This document shows, piece by piece, positions 24,228 through 32,535 of a stretch of 55,477 bases of DNA; the first letter of the stretch is position 1; each line of letters begins with the position of its first letter. This stretch comes from Tropicimonas isoalkanivorans (GTDB lineage Bacteria > Pseudomonadota > Alphaproteobacteria > Rhodobacterales > Rhodobacteraceae). The notes under the pieces are model-generated. The model had not been told where the DNA came from. It ran no database searches and saw only the letters and a list, made by a program, of their open reading frames with translations. A program made the translations under genes and the position numbers. Location of the stretch: NCBI RefSeq assembly GCF_900112335.1, contig NZ_FOLG01000021.1, positions 1-55,477 of the forward strand, written 5' to 3'.

Positions 24228-24992
24228 TCAGAACCAGATCGCGCGGACCGGCATCCAGATACCCATGAAGATCATCATCAGGTTTTCCGTCAGCGAAATG
24301 AACCCCAGCGGGACGGAACTGTCACCGCCGACGCAGGCGCATTTCAGCTCTCTCTTGTCGATATAAACAGCCTTGAACACGCTGACAGCGCCTACCGTGC
24401 CGATAAACAAGGCAACCGGAGCCGAGAGCCACAGCAGCGCGCCGGCAGTCATCAGGATACCTGCCAACGCTTCGCCGAACGGGTAGACCTTGCCGTATCG
24501 CACCCATTTGCGCGCCAGCAGATCGTAGTTGAGGAACATCGTCGAAAACCCTTCGACATCCTGCAATTTCTGGATCGCGAGAATGGTCATGGACAGCGAA
24601 ATGAACCATTCGAACCCCCGCAAGGTAAGGACCGACCCGTACTGGTGCCAAGACAGGCCCAATGCCAACAGCGCGGCGACAGAAAAGATCTCGATGACCG
24701 GCTGGTAGGTCGTGTCGCTTTGCTCTTCCTCGGGTGGGTCAATGTCGAAAAACACCCTGAGATCATCGTAACCGCCGATCCGTTCGTCCCCGATGAAAGT
24801 CTGCGGCGTCGTCTCGACCCCGTGCTTCTCCATGAAAGCATCGGTGTCTTCACGGGTGTCAAGCGGATGGTCTTCCACCTCGAAGCCTTGCCGCTCCAGC
24901 AGGTCTTTCGATTTCAGACCGTAGGGGCAGACATGGCCCGGCATGACCATGCGATAAAGCTGCGCGGATTTGCTGTCTGTGTCGCGGGGCAT
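24228..24992 (-). CDS. Glutaredoxin-MauE/DoxX fusion membrane protein
   Basis: 254 residues: N-terminal glutaredoxin fold (about 8-85) with HVCPYGLKSKDLLE and the TPQTF cis-Pro loop, then four membrane helices of the MauE/DoxX type ending with KCACVGGDSSVP. The glutaredoxin site keeps a single Cys (CPYG), suggesting glutathione-linked monothiol chemistry; the CAC pair could receive electrons across the membrane. The MauE family is linked to disulfide formation in amine dehydrogenase. Substrate unknown. Cotranscribed with the DUF305 gene (12-bp gap); convergent with cueR. Confidence 0.85.
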   Translation of the reverse strand: MPRDTDSKSAQLYRMVMPGHVCPYGLKSKDLLERQGFEVEDHPLDTREDTDAFMEKHGVETTPQTFIGDERIGGYDDLRVFFDIDPPEEEQSDTTYQPVIEIFSVAALLALGLSWHQYGSVLTLRGFEWFISLSMTILAIQKLQDVEGFSTMFLNYDLLARKWVRYGKVYPFGEALAGILMTAGALLWLSAPVALFIGTVGAVSVFKAVYIDKRELKCACVGGDSSVPLGFISLTENLMMIFMGIWMPVRAIWF

Positions 24993-25004
24993 GTCCTTTC
25001 CTCC

Positions 25005-25841
25005 TTATCCGCTGCACGTAAGTTGACCACGGAACCCGGCTTCGTAGTCGGTTCCCGCGCTGACGATCAGATCGGTCAGGTCACCGTTCGTCTCTGCGAT
25101 CTCGGCCGACAGCGGGCCTTCAGAAAATGCATTTTCGCCCTGCGCATTCAGGCGCACCAGATCACCGCTGATCTTCATTGCGGCTGCAGACCCTTCGCCG
25201 GTTTCACCAGTCACCAGTACAGCCGGACTGTCCGAGGTGTAAGCAAAGCGGCAATTTCCGCCATTCGGGAACACCGCAGCGATTTCGTCTTCCGTCAGAA
25301 ACTCAGGATCGACCTTCGACACGACCTCCGTTTGAAGCGCCTGTTGCGCATCCACAACCTGCGCCGGCGTTTCGCTTCGCGTGGCCGATGCTTCGCCGTT
25401 TGCTCCAATGTCAGCAATAAGGTAGCGCATTTCGGCGATTTCCTTGTCCTGCGCATAGATAATGTCGTCTGCGAGCCCCCGGACGCGCGGGTCGGTGATC
25501 TCGGCACGAGTCGACGTCATGATGGCGATCGAGTGGTGCGGGATCATGGCGCGCATGTAGGACCTGTCCTGCACCGTGAATTGCCCGCGAACCAGCCAGA
25601 GGCTCGCCGCGAAAAGGACTATTGCGCCAACGAAAATCGCGATGTTGGCTTTGGTGTTCTGATACATGGACAACATGTACGCCAACATGATCACGGCCAT
25701 GGTCGCCCCCATCAGGATGGCCATGTAAAGGCGTGTCTCCGAAAAGAAGATATGGCCCCAAAGATAGGTGTTCAGGTACATCAGAACGAACATGACCACG
25801 GTCGATGTTCCGATCATCATAAAGAATCGTGAGTAGTGCAT
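25005..25841 (-). CDS. DUF305-type membrane protein with extra C-terminal domain
   Basis: 278 residues: three or so membrane helices, a DUF305 core with MIPHHSIAIM (MxxHH motif; the family is associated with copper in several bacteria), and a C-terminal beta-rich domain of about 110 residues with a Cys in GGNCRFAY and another in LTCSG. The second HMM motif of longer DUF305 proteins is absent. The CueR-type promoter at 25873-25903 is upstream. Likely a metal-binding envelope protein; no reaction known. Confidence 0.82.
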   Translation of the reverse strand: MHYSRFFMMIGTSTVVMFVLMYLNTYLWGHIFFSETRLYMAILMGATMAVIMLAYMLSMYQNTKANIAIFVGAIVLFAASLWLVRGQFTVQDRSYMRAMIPHHSIAIMTSTRAEITDPRVRGLADDIIYAQDKEIAEMRYLIADIGANGEASATRSETPAQVVDAQQALQTEVVSKVDPEFLTEDEIAAVFPNGGNCRFAYTSDSPAVLVTGETGEGSAAAMKISGDLVRLNAQGENAFSEGPLSAEIAETNGDLTDLIVSAGTDYEAGFRGQLTCSG

Positions 25842-25872
25842 TTCCAGTCACCTCCTTGCAGTTCTCTGTAAA

Positions 25873-25903
25873 ACAACAACATTCCAGCGCTGGAGAGTTC
25901 CAA
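25873..25903 (-). promoter_or_regulatory. CueR-type promoter of the DUF305-glutaredoxin unit
   Basis: Minus strand: -35 TTGGAA (25903-25898), 19-bp spacer CTCTCCAGCGCTGGAATGT with a perfect CCAGCGCTGG core, -10 TGTTGT (25878-25873). Confidence 0.75.
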
Positions 25904-26020
25904 AAGCACGAATTTTCGTAGTTTCAAGGCAACAAAGGCGCGTCGTTTGCCCCGGTTCACGGCTTCTTTTCTTTGCCCCTGACGCGCACTGAATTTTCAT
26001 GGGTCCGAGGAGATCGCGCC

Positions 26021-26602
26021 ATGCAGAATTTCACGAGACGAGAATTGATTTGTGCCGGAGCGATGGGTTGCTTTCTGCCCACAACTGCCTGGGCCCACAA
26101 AGTCAAATTGCCCGAACGGTTTGAACCACAATTGGTAAACACCCGTCGTGGTGACTGGGTTAAAGGCGATGTCCACGTCGTTCCCGACGATTTTTTCCTT
26201 TATTTCATGCTCGAGGACGGGATGGCGATCCGCTACGGGGTCGGGGTAGGGCGCAAAGGTTTGTACGAACCCGGAGAGTTCACGGTAGCGCGCAAGGCCA
26301 AATGGCCATGGTGGCGGCCAACGAACGCCATGATCCGGCGCGAGCCACGCAAATACGCAAAGTACAAGGATGGACTGAAAGGCGGGCCAAACAACCCGCT
26401 CGGGGCCCGCGCGCTCTATCTCTACGATGCCGAGGGACGCGATACCTATCTTCGCATTCATGGAACGAACGCCCCGGAGACAATTGGGTCTGCCGTGTCG
26501 AATGGATACGCGCGGTTGACGAATGAACATGTGAAGGATCTGTACGAACGCGTTGAAATCGGCGCCCGCGTCTTCCTGTATCCCAAAGTGACAACGGCGT
26601 GA
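26021..26602 (+). CDS. YkuD-family protein with catalytic Cys replaced by Tyr
   Basis: 193 residues: signal (TRRELICAGAMGCFL to AWAH), the YkuD core with RIHGT, but SNGYAR where active enzymes have SxGCxR. The codon at 26507-26509 is TAC (Tyr163); TGC would need one base change. Without the cysteine nucleophile it should not cross-link peptidoglycan. It keeps the other conserved parts (LGARALYLYD, ETIGSAVSN, LYERVEIGARVFLYP), so the fold is probably intact: either a non-enzymatic binder or a recently inactivated copy. GAGGAG before the ATG. Followed by a multicopper oxidase. Confidence 0.9.
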   Translation: MQNFTRRELICAGAMGCFLPTTAWAHKVKLPERFEPQLVNTRRGDWVKGDVHVVPDDFFLYFMLEDGMAIRYGVGVGRKGLYEPGEFTVARKAKWPWWRPTNAMIRREPRKYAKYKDGLKGGPNNPLGARALYLYDAEGRDTYLRIHGTNAPETIGSAVSNGYARLTNEHVKDLYERVEIGARVFLYPKVTTA

Positions 26603-26685
26603 GGAGTGTTCTGTCGCCTTGAAGTTCCTCTTCCGGAAATGGCACAAGTGCGGCAGTTGGCGAAAGCCAGTCTATCATTCATGAG

Positions 26686-27990
26686 GTGACGGAATTGTCT
26701 TTGAGCCGGAGGTCTTTCCTTGGCGGGATGACCGTTGCGCTGGCTGGTACCCGCTTGCCAGCAGCGACACACGAGTTGATCCTCGCGCCCCAATCGATCA
26801 AGGCGCACCTTGCTGGGTACGACGTGTCGATGTTGGGCTTCAACGGTGGTCTGCCGGGCCCAGAAGTCAGAATGCGACAAGGACAAACCGCCCGCATCAC
26901 CCTCGATAACCGATTGGAGGAGGGCGCTCTCGTTCACTGGCATGGGTTGCGGGTTCCAAATCGGATGGATGGTGTCAACGTCCTCACTCAGGATGTGGTC
27001 ATTCCGGGCGACTCGTATCGTTATCAATTCGGCGTCCCGGATGCCGGCACGTATTGGTATCACTCGCATTACCTGTCTTACGATCAGGTCAGCCGCGGTC
27101 TTTTCGGCGCCTTCATCGTCGAGGAGCAAAATGCGCCGGCTGTCGACCATGACATCGTTGTTCAGTTCTTCGATGTCTTGTTGGATCAGTCCGGACAGTA
27201 CGACGAAGGGTTCAACCCGGCTCATTTCGCGACCGAGGGCCGTATCGGCAATACGGTCACGGCGCTTGTTTCCAATGGAACCAGCAAGAATGTGAGACAA
27301 GGCGACCGCCTGCGCTTGCGCCTGATAAATCCCTCTATCGACAGGGTTTACCGTGTCGGGCTGGACGGTCTGGCAGGCAAGATCGTTGCACTGGATGGTA
27401 TGCCCCTGGCGCAGCCACAGACACTCGAACCCATCCTCCTAGCTCCGGGGCAAAGATGCGATGTGATTGGTGATGCGACCGGGCCTATTAGATTTGACGA
27501 CAGCTTTGGAGAGCGGACGTTGAGCCTTGGCGAAATCGCTGTTTCCGGCTCTCGTGAGCCTGCGAAAGCGCCCATCACCGCGTTGCCCGCCAACCGAATG
27601 CCCGCCCCGCAAGACCCCGGCCAAACCGCGGAGCTGGTGCTTCAGGGAGGTGCGGGAAGCGCGTCCCACAACGGCACAGGGACGTGGGCGCTCAATGACG
27701 TATCGGGCCTGCCTCGAACCCCTTTCCTATCTGTCGCGCAGGGGACGACCGCGCGCATTTCGATCCGCAACGAAACCGGATTTCCACACGTCATGCATCT
27801 GCATGGCCACCATTTCTGGGAACTCGATGCGGCGGGTGAAGCCGGTCCATACCGGGACTCGACCTATCTGGATACCGGCGAGACGCGGGATATTCTCGTC
27901 GTCCTGGACAATCCGGGATCCTGGATGCTTCATTGCCACATGTTGAGCCATCAAGCCGACGGTATGGCAACGTGGATCAGAGTCGGCTGA
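26686..27990 (+). CDS. Multicopper oxidase, Tat-exported (copy 2)
   Basis: About 434 residues: Tat signal (SRRSFLGGMTVALAG), cupredoxin domains and ligand motifs HWHG, YWYHSH, HVMHLHGHHFWE and HCHMLSHQADGM. It is clearly related to the oxidase at 18283 but only moderately similar. The start is uncertain: a GTG at 26686 fits the frame, but GAGGTG would better serve the TTG at 26695. It lies between two YkuD genes and before dsbB, repeating the oxidase/L,D-transpeptidase pairing seen at 15-20 kb. Confidence 0.92.
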   Translation: MTELSLSRRSFLGGMTVALAGTRLPAATHELILAPQSIKAHLAGYDVSMLGFNGGLPGPEVRMRQGQTARITLDNRLEEGALVHWHGLRVPNRMDGVNVLTQDVVIPGDSYRYQFGVPDAGTYWYHSHYLSYDQVSRGLFGAFIVEEQNAPAVDHDIVVQFFDVLLDQSGQYDEGFNPAHFATEGRIGNTVTALVSNGTSKNVRQGDRLRLRLINPSIDRVYRVGLDGLAGKIVALDGMPLAQPQTLEPILLAPGQRCDVIGDATGPIRFDDSFGERTLSLGEIAVSGSREPAKAPITALPANRMPAPQDPGQTAELVLQGGAGSASHNGTGTWALNDVSGLPRTPFLSVAQGTTARISIRNETGFPHVMHLHGHHFWELDAAGEAGPYRDSTYLDTGETRDILVVLDNPGSWMLHCHMLSHQADGMATWIRVG

Positions 27991-28001
27991 GGGTCGCGAC
28001 G

Positions 28002-28021
28002 GATACATACCGTTACAAATC
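28002..28021 (+). promoter_or_regulatory. GATACA direct-repeat box (copy 4)
   Basis: GATACATACCGTTACAAATC: GATACA and GTTACA half sites 10 bp apart, in the gap before dsbB (28104) and the YkuD gene at 28659. Confidence 0.5.
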
Positions 28022-28103
28022 TCTGAATGATAACAGCCCTTCTGCCGTTTACGTAACCTGACAAGCGAGAAACAGGTCCATCGATTGCCAACGGGAGCGT
28101 TCA

Positions 28104-28616
28104 TTGACCCTGACACCAAAATCTCTCGGCATGACTGCGGCGGCAGGATCAGCCGCCTTGCTGTTAGGGGCCTTCGTTTTCCAGGCTCTTGGCTACGCGC
28201 CGTGCGCAATGTGCATCTGGCAACGCTACCCACACGCAATCGCCATTGGAACGGGCGCTATGTTGCTCTTTGCTCTGCCGATTTTGCCAATCCTGATAAT
28301 CGGTGCCCTGTCGGCACTCAGCACATCCGCGTTGGGAGTGTTTCATACCGGTGTCGAGCGCGGCTGGTGGGAGGGACCGACTTCTTGCACGGGATCCGGC
28401 CTCGATGTCTCCCAAATGTCGGTATCGGAATTGCTGCCCTCTGCCAGTTCAAATGCGTCCACTCTTGTTCTGTGCGATGAGGTTGTCTGGGAATTTCTGA
28501 CGTTGTCCATGGCGAGTTGGAACGCGATCCTGAGCGGTGTCCTTGCTTGCCTCTGGTTGGTCGCGATCGCAAGACATCAAAAGGTTCGGTGGCATGGGGT
28601 CGCGGACGTTTCTTGA
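28104..28616 (+). CDS. dsbB: DsbB-family disulfide bond oxidoreductase
   Basis: 170 residues, four membrane helices, first periplasmic redox pair CAMC in YAPCAMCIWQRYPH and a second loop with Cys in GPTSCTGSG and VLCDEV. DsbB passes electrons from DsbA to quinone. The start is a TTG at 28104, with GGGAGC upstream. DsbA partners encoded here are at 20158 and 48527; a second DsbB is at 49183. Confidence 0.87.
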   Translation: MTLTPKSLGMTAAAGSAALLLGAFVFQALGYAPCAMCIWQRYPHAIAIGTGAMLLFALPILPILIIGALSALSTSALGVFHTGVERGWWEGPTSCTGSGLDVSQMSVSELLPSASSNASTLVLCDEVVWEFLTLSMASWNAILSGVLACLWLVAIARHQKVRWHGVADVS

Positions 28617-28658
28617 ATCGTCCCGCATTCATCGTAAACAAACATAGGGCTTCGTTTC

Positions 28659-29324
28659 ATGGTTACAAGACGACACTTTCTTGCACTCTCCGGTTCGCTG
28701 TTTTCAGCGTCTCTGAGTTCACCCGCGTTCGCAAAGACCTGGCCGACAACAGCCGAAAAAGCAGCTTGGGATGCGCAGGTCACGCCCGCCAACTATGACC
28801 CGGCAACAACCAACCCATGGGGGCTGCATCCCAGGCTGCTGCCGCAACGCGTGTTGGCGAATGAAGGTTTGCGCCCGGGTGACATTCACGTCGATGCGAT
28901 CGCGCGCTATCTGTACCATATCGAGGAGGGTGGCACCGCGATGCGATACGGGGTGGCGATTGCCAAGGGCGATCTCTATGAACCCGGCACCTATACGATC
29001 CGCCGAAAGGTCGAATGGCCGCACTGGACGCCAACGCAGTCGATGATCGAACGCGATCCGGAGGCTTACGAGCGGTTTGCCGACGGTATGGAGCCCGGCC
29101 CCAACAATGCCTTGGGCAGCAGGGCTTTGTATCTATTCGTCGGAGATCGGGATACGTACCTTCGAATTCACGGAACGCCGAGCCCTCGCAGCATTGGCGG
29201 CCGGGCCAGTTCGGGATGCGTGCGCATGGTGATGGCCCACATCAATGATCTCTATCCGAATGTCGCTGTCGGATCGACGGCGTTTCTTTACTCGGCCGAA
29301 GACAGCGTTACCGCTCGAAGCTAA
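28659..29324 (+). CDS. L,D-transpeptidase (YkuD), copy 3
   Basis: 221 residues, signal (TRRHFLALSGSLFSASLS), YkuD domain with RIHGTPSPRSIGG and catalytic ASSGCVRM. Very similar along its length to the protein at 38106, including the unusual end SAEDSVTxRS, so the two are paralogues from a fairly recent duplication or separate acquisitions. Lies 42 bp after dsbB; L,D-transpeptidases depend on a free cysteine, which links them to periplasmic thiol control. Confidence 0.92.
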   Translation: MVTRRHFLALSGSLFSASLSSPAFAKTWPTTAEKAAWDAQVTPANYDPATTNPWGLHPRLLPQRVLANEGLRPGDIHVDAIARYLYHIEEGGTAMRYGVAIAKGDLYEPGTYTIRRKVEWPHWTPTQSMIERDPEAYERFADGMEPGPNNALGSRALYLFVGDRDTYLRIHGTPSPRSIGGRASSGCVRMVMAHINDLYPNVAVGSTAFLYSAEDSVTARS

Positions 29325-29400
29325 CCTATTGCATCTTTGGCTCACACGCCGAGGACTGCGTCGTGCAGGGACATCTTCCAATGAATTGTTGGACGAACAC

Positions 29401-30030
29401 TCACGGCTGTGTCGCAAGTGAACTTTCGAACTGTGCGATCGCTACGGATTTGTCGTCCTCATCGTTCTCGAACAGCTTTGTGGTTCGCACGCCCGGCAAC
29501 TTGCCAAAATCCGCCATCAGGCGCTTTGGAAAAAATGTGCGTCCGATGGATTCAAATCCTGGTAATTGTCTGAGTACCGCGGAGGTACTGGCACTACAAA
29601 AACCGGAAGCGGCTGGGCCGCTGGCAATTGCAAGCCGCAAGGCCTGCTCCGCGACTTCGGGGGACACATCGATCTCTTGTATGACGACGTGGTAGGTCTC
29701 CCGTGCATGAGCCCGTGCGTAAAAATCGGCCACTTGTGGAGTAATGCCATAAAGCACATCTCCCCGTTCCGGTACCGCGCTCAGCCGGACCGTTCCTGCC
29801 GGATCGAAGATAACGCGCTGCGACCCATTGATCATGACGCTGCTATGCGCACCCGCCCCGGATCTGTTGCTGATCATGGTGTACAGCGTCAGCGCGGCCG
29901 GTCCGTCGTGACGGTAGGATGCACTACTGATGACTTCGGCTGAAGCATCAGGGCGCATGTCGTTTCCTGCACCGCACCCCGCCAAAATCACCACGGTTAG
30001 AACTGAGAAAATGCGATTGGAAAAGCGCAC
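29401..30030 (-). CDS. Lipoprotein, possible papain-like fold, unknown
   Basis: 209 residues from a GTG at 30030 with AGGAGG upstream. Lipobox ILAGC (Cys18). The mature part has GAGAHSSVMI and, later, SGFCSASTSAVL. A His early and a Cys late with this spacing recalls permuted NlpC/P60-like amidases, but the order and context are only suggestive. The same frame is open far upstream to 30921, antisense to the Met-rich gene; that stretch is not coding. Convergent with the YkuD gene at 28659. Confidence 0.7.
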   Translation of the reverse strand: MRFSNRIFSVLTVVILAGCGAGNDMRPDASAEVISSASYRHDGPAALTLYTMISNRSGAGAHSSVMINGSQRVIFDPAGTVRLSAVPERGDVLYGITPQVADFYARAHARETYHVVIQEIDVSPEVAEQALRLAIASGPAASGFCSASTSAVLRQLPGFESIGRTFFPKRLMADFGKLPGVRTTKLFENDEDDKSVAIAQFESSLATQP

Positions 30031-30355
30031 CTTGCAGCCTCCTGCCATGAGTTGAATGATTGAATTTTCGGGATATTCAGGGCCTCTAGCAATCTCGACA
30101 TCAACTCTTCCGGATTTCACCTCTACCGAAACATGGGTTCGGTTTCGGTTGGTATACGGATCCTCGACACCTTTTTTTCTGGATATCGCATGTTTCAGAT
30201 GAAGAGGAGCGTTCGCCCCGAATTGATTTGTCGCAATTTGTAACAGACCCCGCCTTTGTGACCTCGCGATACAAAACACCGGCTCGCGTGGCATTCCGCA
30301 TCTGCAGGTGCCCCCCATATGCTGGGTATCGCAACACTGACACGAGGTGATCGAA
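30031..30355. other. Intergenic region without a recognised gene
   Basis: 325 bp between divergent genes. It must hold both promoters. A T-rich tract (about 30172-30180), a partial GATACA half site (GATACAAAACA, about 30269) and GGTATCGCAACAC (about 30324) are visible, but no 19-bp MerR-type promoter and no complete GATACA box. Confidence 0.5.
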
Positions 30356-30964
30356 ATGAAACGCAACACTTTACTCGCTGCAATGACCCTGGCTGCAACC
30401 GCCCTTGGCGGTGCCGCATTCGCGGACGCCAACCACGGGCGTGGGGGACAATTTGGCGCCCAGAGCGGACCAGGCATGATGCAGAACGGTGGTCCCGGTA
30501 TGATGGGGAACATGGGCGGAATGATGGACATGATGAAGCGCATGCACGGAAACATGATGGGCGCAGGCATGATGGGCGCAGGCATGGGCAGTGGTATGAT
30601 GAGCCCAGGCATGGCTGGCGGCATGATGCAAATGTTCGACACTGATGGAGACGGCACAACGACGCCGGAAGAAATGCGCACGCAGCTGGAGGCCAAGCTT
30701 TCCGAGTTTGACAGCGACGGGGATGGAAACCTCTCGATTACTGAATTTGAAGCTCTCCACAGCGCGATGATCCGCGAAATGATGGTGGATCGCTTCCAAC
30801 ACCTCGATGCCGATGGCGACGGCGCGGTGACGCCGGAAGAGATGGCCGCTCCTGCCGATAGGATGGAGCGGATGCAGATGATGCGGTCGAATATGGCAGA
30901 TGCGCCTGCGCGGCCTGGCAACGGTCAGGGCATGGGCAACGGCTCCATGATGCAGGACAACTGA
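30356..30964 (+). CDS. Met-rich EF-hand protein
   Basis: 202 residues: signal (to AAFADA), a Met/Gly-rich segment (about 35-92) of repeated GMMG, MHGNMMGAG and GMM units with more than 25 Met, then three EF-hand loops DTDGDGTTTPEE, DSDGDGNLSITE and DADGDGAVTPEE. EF-hands bind Ca2+; the Met-rich part is suited to Cu(I)/Ag(I). Likely a periplasmic copper-binding protein, perhaps with Ca2+-dependent folding (inference). GAGGTG before the ATG; a T-looped hairpin follows. Confidence 0.88.
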   Translation: MKRNTLLAAMTLAATALGGAAFADANHGRGGQFGAQSGPGMMQNGGPGMMGNMGGMMDMMKRMHGNMMGAGMMGAGMGSGMMSPGMAGGMMQMFDTDGDGTTTPEEMRTQLEAKLSEFDSDGDGNLSITEFEALHSAMIREMMVDRFQHLDADGDGAVTPEEMAAPADRMERMQMMRSNMADAPARPGNGQGMGNGSMMQDN

Positions 30965-30970
30965 GCCAAT

Positions 30971-30995
30971 GGGTGCCGGTTTTTTTCCGGCACCC
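30971..30995 (+). terminator. Hairpin with T-rich loop after the EF-hand gene
   Basis: GGGTGCCGG, a run of Ts, CCGGCACCC: a 9-bp GC-rich stem just after the stop codon. The T run is in the loop rather than after the stem, so efficiency is uncertain. Confidence 0.6.
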
Positions 30996-31104
30996 GTCCT
31001 CACAACCCCAAAACCATTCGCGGTCGGGACATTGAACCGAACCGCGACCTGAACCGTTTAGCCTCGGTATGCCAACAAATAGAGACACGGAAAGGAAAAT
31101 TCCC

Positions 31105-31491
31105 ATGGCCTATACCTATGATCGCGTCCTGAAAGACACCAAAATCGATGACGCAGAGATGCGTGTTCGGGATGCTTTGGCAGACAAGGGCTTCGGCGTT
31201 CTGACTGAGATTGACGTCAAAGCGACGATGAAAAAGAAACTTGATGCGGACATGCCGCCTTACCGCATCTTGGGGGCCTGTAATCCGGGCATGGCGCACA
31301 AAGCCATCGAGATCGAGCCTCGCATCGGTGCGATGCTTCCCTGCAATGTTATCCTGCGGCAACTGGACGGCGACACCGAGGTCAGCGCGGTCGATCCTGT
31401 CGCTTCGATGCAGGCGGTGCAGAACCAAGACCTGGACGCGGTCGCCGGCGAAGTCCGCGATCTCCTTCGGGACGCCCTCGACACCGCGTGA
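31105..31491 (+). CDS. DUF302 family protein
   Basis: 128 residues without a signal, with the DUF302 pattern GFGVLTEIDVKATMKKKL and YRILGACNPGMAHKAIEIEP, then LPCNVIL. The family is small, cytoplasmic or periplasmic, frequently near metal or sulfur genes, and of unknown function. Two cysteines (GACNPG, LPCNV) may bind a ligand. AAAGGA upstream of the ATG. Confidence 0.88.
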   Translation: MAYTYDRVLKDTKIDDAEMRVRDALADKGFGVLTEIDVKATMKKKLDADMPPYRILGACNPGMAHKAIEIEPRIGAMLPCNVILRQLDGDTEVSAVDPVASMQAVQNQDLDAVAGEVRDLLRDALDTA

Positions 31492-31522
31492 TGGCGGGAT
31501 GGGCGTTGGATGCCCTGTCGCA

Positions 31523-31550
31523 GATCGAGCGCCTTTAGCGGTGCTCGATC
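31523..31550 (+). terminator. Hairpin between the DUF302 gene and lgt
   Basis: GATCGAGC and GCTCGATC form an 8-bp stem with a 12-base loop, 31 bp after the DUF302 stop. No T tract follows, so it may be a weak terminator or mRNA end. Confidence 0.35.
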
Positions 31551-31596
31551 AATGCCATCTAATCCCCACGTAAATTCCTGATGAGGAACTCACCCA

Positions 31597-32517
31597 GTGC
31601 TGCCAGCGGGATTGCCATTTCCGGATATTGGAACCGACCTCTTCTCCTTCGACATCGGGGGGGTCACATTCGCACTCCGCTGGTACGCGCTAGCCTATAT
31701 CTTCGGTATCCTGATTGGCTGGCGCATTTGTTCGAGTGCCATAAGCCGTCCCGCGCTCTGGACGTCAGCTGGACCGCCGCTTGACCGAACGCAGATCGAA
31801 GATCTTCTGACGTGGATCATCATCGGCGTGATTGCTGGTGGTCGCCTGGGCTTTGTACTGTTCTACCAGCCCGCATATTATCTCGCCAATCCCTTGGAAA
31901 TTCTGATGGTCTGGCAAGGCGGCATGTCTTTCCACGGGGGGTTCGCGGGAGTTGTCATCGCGGCCTTGCTGTTCTGCCTTAGACAGAACGCGTCATTGCT
32001 CAGCACTGGCGACTTGCTGGCTTTGGCAACACCACCAGGCTTGTTTCTTGGAAGGCTGGCGAACTTCACCAACAATGAGTTGTGGGGGCGTCCAACGGAC
32101 GTTCCCTGGGCGGTGATCTTTCCCGGCGAAGTCGCGCAGGCCTGCCCAGGGGTTAGCGGCCTCTGCGCCCGACACCCGTCCCAGCTGTACGAGGCGGTAT
32201 TGGAGGGGCTCATTCTTGGAATACTGCTCATTTATCTCGCTTGGGGCCGGGGCTGGCTGAAAATGCCCGGTGCCTTGGCTGGCGTGTTTCTGACCGGCTA
32301 TGGTCTTGCCCGAAGTTTCGTCGAGATGTTCCGGCAACCGGACCAACAATTTGTGACGGCGGACAACCCGATCGGCCATGCGCTTCATTTTGGTGAGTGG
32401 GGTTTGACCATGGGCCAGTTGCTCTCCATGCCAATGGCGCTGGTCGGGCTGGCGTTGATCGTGTTCGCCCGGCGGGAACGGGGCCGGACAGCGCCACCCC
32501 GCAGAGCCGCAATGTAA
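31597..32517 (+). CDS. lgt: Prolipoprotein diacylglyceryl transferase (Lgt)
   Basis: 306 residues, seven membrane helices; the family signature appears as [20 protein letters not shown], with [10 protein letters not shown] (catalytic-region His/Arg) and MSFHGGFAG. Lgt adds diacylglycerol from phosphatidylglycerol to the lipobox Cys, the first step of lipoprotein maturation. GTG start with GAGGA upstream. Lgt is normally a chromosomal housekeeping gene; LspA and Lnt, the next two steps, are also on this element (44293, 42725). Confidence 0.95.
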   Translation: MLPAGLPFPDIGTDLFSFDIGGVTFALRWYALAYIFGILIGWRICSSAISRPALWTSAGPPLDRTQIEDLLTWIIIGVIAGGRLGFVLFYQPAYYLANPLEILMVWQGGMSFHGGFAGVVIAALLFCLRQNASLLSTGDLLALATPPGLFLGRLANFTNNELWGRPTDVPWAVIFPGEVAQACPGVSGLCARHPSQLYEAVLEGLILGILLIYLAWGRGWLKMPGALAGVFLTGYGLARSFVEMFRQPDQQFVTADNPIGHALHFGEWGLTMGQLLSMPMALVGLALIVFARRERGRTAPPRRAAM

Positions 32518-32535
32518 TCGCCGTACTGATCTCTC

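Noticed and set aside
24645-25832. 395-residue plus-strand frame opposite the DUF305 and glutaredoxin genes
   Set aside because: The two minus-strand genes have clear domains, tight spacing and a promoter; this frame has none.
26619-26650. TTGAAG followed by a TTCCGGAA palindrome upstream of the second multicopper oxidase
   Set aside because: Spacing is near 19 bp, but the dyad is off-centre and its arms match neither MerR class; no -10 is evident.
28104-28120. TTGACC at the start of dsbB as a MerR-type -35
   Set aside because: No dyad follows within the next 19 bases; it is the TTG start codon and next codon of dsbB.
30031-30921. Long minus-strand open frame extending the 29401 lipoprotein gene to 506 residues
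   Set aside because: The extension is antisense to the Met-rich EF-hand gene and low in complexity; a GTG at 30030 with AGGAGG and a lipobox gives the natural protein.
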